From contig JAGBQR010000021.1 in assembly GCA_017632775.1 (NCBI GenBank), positions 1 to 32,998 on the forward strand: a DNA stretch of 32,998 nt, written 5' to 3'. Position numbers and translations under genes: made by a program. The stretch's first letter is position 1; each line of letters starts with the position of its first letter. The stretch comes from Oscillospiraceae bacterium. Its GTDB lineage: Bacteria > Bacillota > Clostridia > Oscillospirales > Oscillospiraceae. Shown in pieces: positions 32,264 through 32,998 of this stretch. Below the pieces are notes generated by a model. That model saw nothing but the letters and a program-made list of their open reading frames with translations. It was not told where the DNA came from and did no database searches.

Positions 32264-32292
32264 TTGTCTTTGGAGACCGCGTCTGCTATAAT
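32264..32292 (+). promoter_or_regulatory. Sigma-A-type promoter for the leader ORF and serine hydrolase
   Basis: -35 TTGTCT (32264-32269), 17-base spacer, perfect -10 TATAAT (32287-32292). Transcription should begin near 32299, about 30 bases before the leader ATG and about 250 bases before the hydrolase. Confidence 0.75.
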
Positions 32293-32314
32293 GACAGCAA
32301 CACTATTAAGAAAG

Positions 32315-32377
32315 GAGGTCATCTGAAATGTATAACAAAATGTCTGCATCGGAAACTGAATACGGAATGATGACCTC
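32315..32377 (+). promoter_or_regulatory. SD / anti-SD pairing in the leader
   Basis: GAGGTCAT (32315-32322), which contains the leader ORF's ribosome site, is perfectly complementary to ATGACCTC (32370-32377) inside the same ORF. If they pair, translation of the leader is blocked; ribosomes already on the ORF would break the pairing. This is a switch-like layout; the pairing itself is seen, the regulation is inferred. Confidence 0.55.
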
Positions 32378-32399
32378 GGCCTGTGCGTTTCTGTCCTGA
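32328..32399 (+). CDS. Leader peptide or small protein, 23 residues
   Basis: A short ORF (MYNKMSASETEYG...) preceded by AAAGGAGGTCATCTGAA, the best ribosome site in this part of the window, nine bases from GGAGG to ATG. The ATG lies about 30 bases after the predicted transcription start. The peptide has four methionines, one cysteine and no membrane or signal character; I do not recognise it. The next element, 31 bases after the stop, is an intrinsic terminator, so it is either a regulatory leader for the serine hydrolase or a stand-alone small gene. Confidence 0.6.
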   Translation: MYNKMSASETEYGMMTSACAFLS

Positions 32400-32430
32400 C
32401 AGGGCAATAATGTATGATATGCTGATCATG

Positions 32431-32459
32431 CCGTGGCGTCTGCGTCACGGTGTTTTTTT
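32431..32459 (+). terminator. Intrinsic terminator or attenuator before the serine hydrolase gene
   Basis: Stem CCGTGGCG (32431-32438) with CGTCACGG (32443-32450), loop TCTG, one G-U pair, followed by TG and seven T (32453-32459). It lies between the leader ORF and the hydrolase with no new promoter seen after it, which is the layout of transcription attenuation. Confidence 0.78.
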
Positions 32460-32462
32460 GCC

Positions 32463-32477
32463 CATTTTGGCAAAATG
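32463..32477. repeat. Short inverted repeat CATTTTG-G-CAAAATG
   Basis: A perfect seven-base inverted repeat with one central base, immediately after the attenuator. It resembles a small operator but could be part of the leader fold. Confidence 0.4.
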
Positions 32478-32521
32478 CGCACCGGCCGGGTCAATGCCGA
32501 TAACGATAAAGAAAGGAAAAA

Positions 32522-32537
32522 CAGCCCTGCAGGGCTG
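32522..32537. repeat. 16-base palindrome just before the hydrolase start
   Basis: CAGCCCTG followed directly by CAGGGCTG. It covers the place where the ribosome site of the ATG at 32547 would lie (the only purine-rich AGGG is inside it), so in RNA it may limit translation. It could equally be a DNA-binding site. Confidence 0.45.
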
Positions 32538-32546
32538 CAGAAAAAA

Positions 32547-32998
32547 ATGGATAAGAAAACAATGATGGAAAACCTGGCCCGTGAGTCGCACGAAAAGGGC
32601 GGCTTCAACGGAACCTGGCTATACGCGGAAAAAGGTGAGATCGTGTCCAAAGGAGCTTTCGGCTTCCGGGATCCTGAAAACACGCTTCCGATCAGGGAGG
32701 ACACGATCTTCCAGCTGGCTTCGGTCAGCAAGACTTTCGCTTCGGCGGCGGTCATGCTGCTGATACGGCAGGGCACGCTGAGTCTTGAGGACGAGATCAC
32801 GAAGTTCTTCCCGGAGATCCCCTATCCGGGCGTGACGGTCCGGCATCTGCTGACCCACACAAGCGGTGTTCCCGATTACTTTGACGACGCGGACTGGTTC
32901 ATCAATATCTGGAAGGAGGAAAAGCGGGTGCCGGGCAACGACGAGATCCTGCGCTTCCTCCGCGAAACCAAGGCAAAGCCGTATTTCGCCCCGGGAGA
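32547..32998 (+). CDS. Beta-lactamase-family serine hydrolase, N-terminal part
   Basis: The reading frame runs off the window end; about 150 residues are seen. The segment FQLASVSKTFASAAVMLL carries the S-x-x-K active-site motif (SVSK), followed by RQGTLSLEDEITKFFPEIP and then VRHLLTHTSGVPDYF, all typical of the class C beta-lactamase / penicillin-binding-protein-like family. No signal peptide is visible, so it may be a cytoplasmic esterase or peptidase rather than a beta-lactamase. The start is uncertain: ATG 32547 is the first in frame, but ATGs at 32562 and 32565 are close and no clean ribosome site precedes any of them. It follows the leader-attenuator at 32264-32460. Confidence 0.88.
   Translation, partial: MDKKTMMENLARESHEKGGFNGTWLYAEKGEIVSKGAFGFRDPENTLPIREDTIFQLASVSKTFASAAVMLLIRQGTLSLEDEITKFFPEIPYPGVTVRHLLTHTSGVPDYFDDADWFINIWKEEKRVPGNDEILRFLRETKAKPYFAPG

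Noticed and set aside
32328-32399. The 23-residue peptide as an AgrD-type cyclic autoinducer (it ends in C-A-F-L-S)
   Set aside because: AgrD precursors need an acidic C-terminal tail after the ring and an AgrB gene nearby; neither is present.
1-32998. tRNA, rRNA, CRISPR, prophage or insertion-sequence features
   Set aside because: I looked for CCA-ending cloverleaf stretches, spaced direct repeats and transposase motifs on both strands and found none I could support.

Overview
The window reads as chromosomal DNA of a low-oxygen Firmicute, most likely a Clostridia-type (Lachnospiraceae-like) gut or anaerobe lineage. The reasons are strong AAGGAG ribosome sites, sigma-A promoters with 17-base spacers, rubrerythrin with thioredoxin, KtrAB and TrkAH potassium uptake, an arginine deiminase operon, and Cthe_2159-type and LCP proteins. 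Base composition is moderately GC-rich. I cannot place it more finely from sequence alone. No rRNA, tRNA, CRISPR array, IS element or prophage gene was seen.

Layout. 1-1.5 kb: the end of a capsule/exopolysaccharide locus (BY-kinase C-terminus, LCP ligase). 1.5-6.0 kb, minus strand: a run from a flavoprotein through thioredoxin, rubrerythrin and a deoxyinosine/uracil-type DNA glycosylase to a UMF1-type transporter, fitting redox and oxidative-damage defence. 6.2-9.4 kb, plus strand: a complete polar amino-acid ABC importer, with a DapF-fold amino-acid epimerase translationally coupled to its ATPase. 9.4-10.6 kb: DUF1015.

10.7-18.1 kb, minus strand, is the most unusual part. One promoter appears to drive seven close-packed genes: a GH13 amylase-family enzyme, arcA (arginine deiminase), a stand-alone LOR/SDH-type (AgrE C-terminal-like, TIGR00300) candidate ornithine cyclodeaminase, arcB, arcC, and then a two-gene pair matching the beta (DUF6379) and alpha (TIM-barrel) subunits of C-glycoside deglycosidases. 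The set joins arginine fermentation to ATP, a possible ornithine-to-proline branch and carbohydrate/C-glycoside chemistry in one transcript.

18.2-22.4 kb, minus strand: a beta-helix Cthe_2159-like lipoprotein, two unknown membrane proteins and an M18 aminopeptidase. 22.4-25.3 kb, plus strand: two overlapping flavoprotein genes (HI0933/BaiN-like and COG2509-like). 25.3-31.0 kb: two K+ uptake systems, ktrB-ktrA and trkA-trkH, separated by a divergent DUF2461 gene. 31.1-32.1 kb: a GMP synthetase lacking the glutaminase domain. 32.2-33.0 kb: a 440-base leader with promoter, 23-codon ORF, an SD/anti-SD pairing and an intrinsic terminator, followed by the start of a beta-lactamase-family serine hydrolase cut by the window end.
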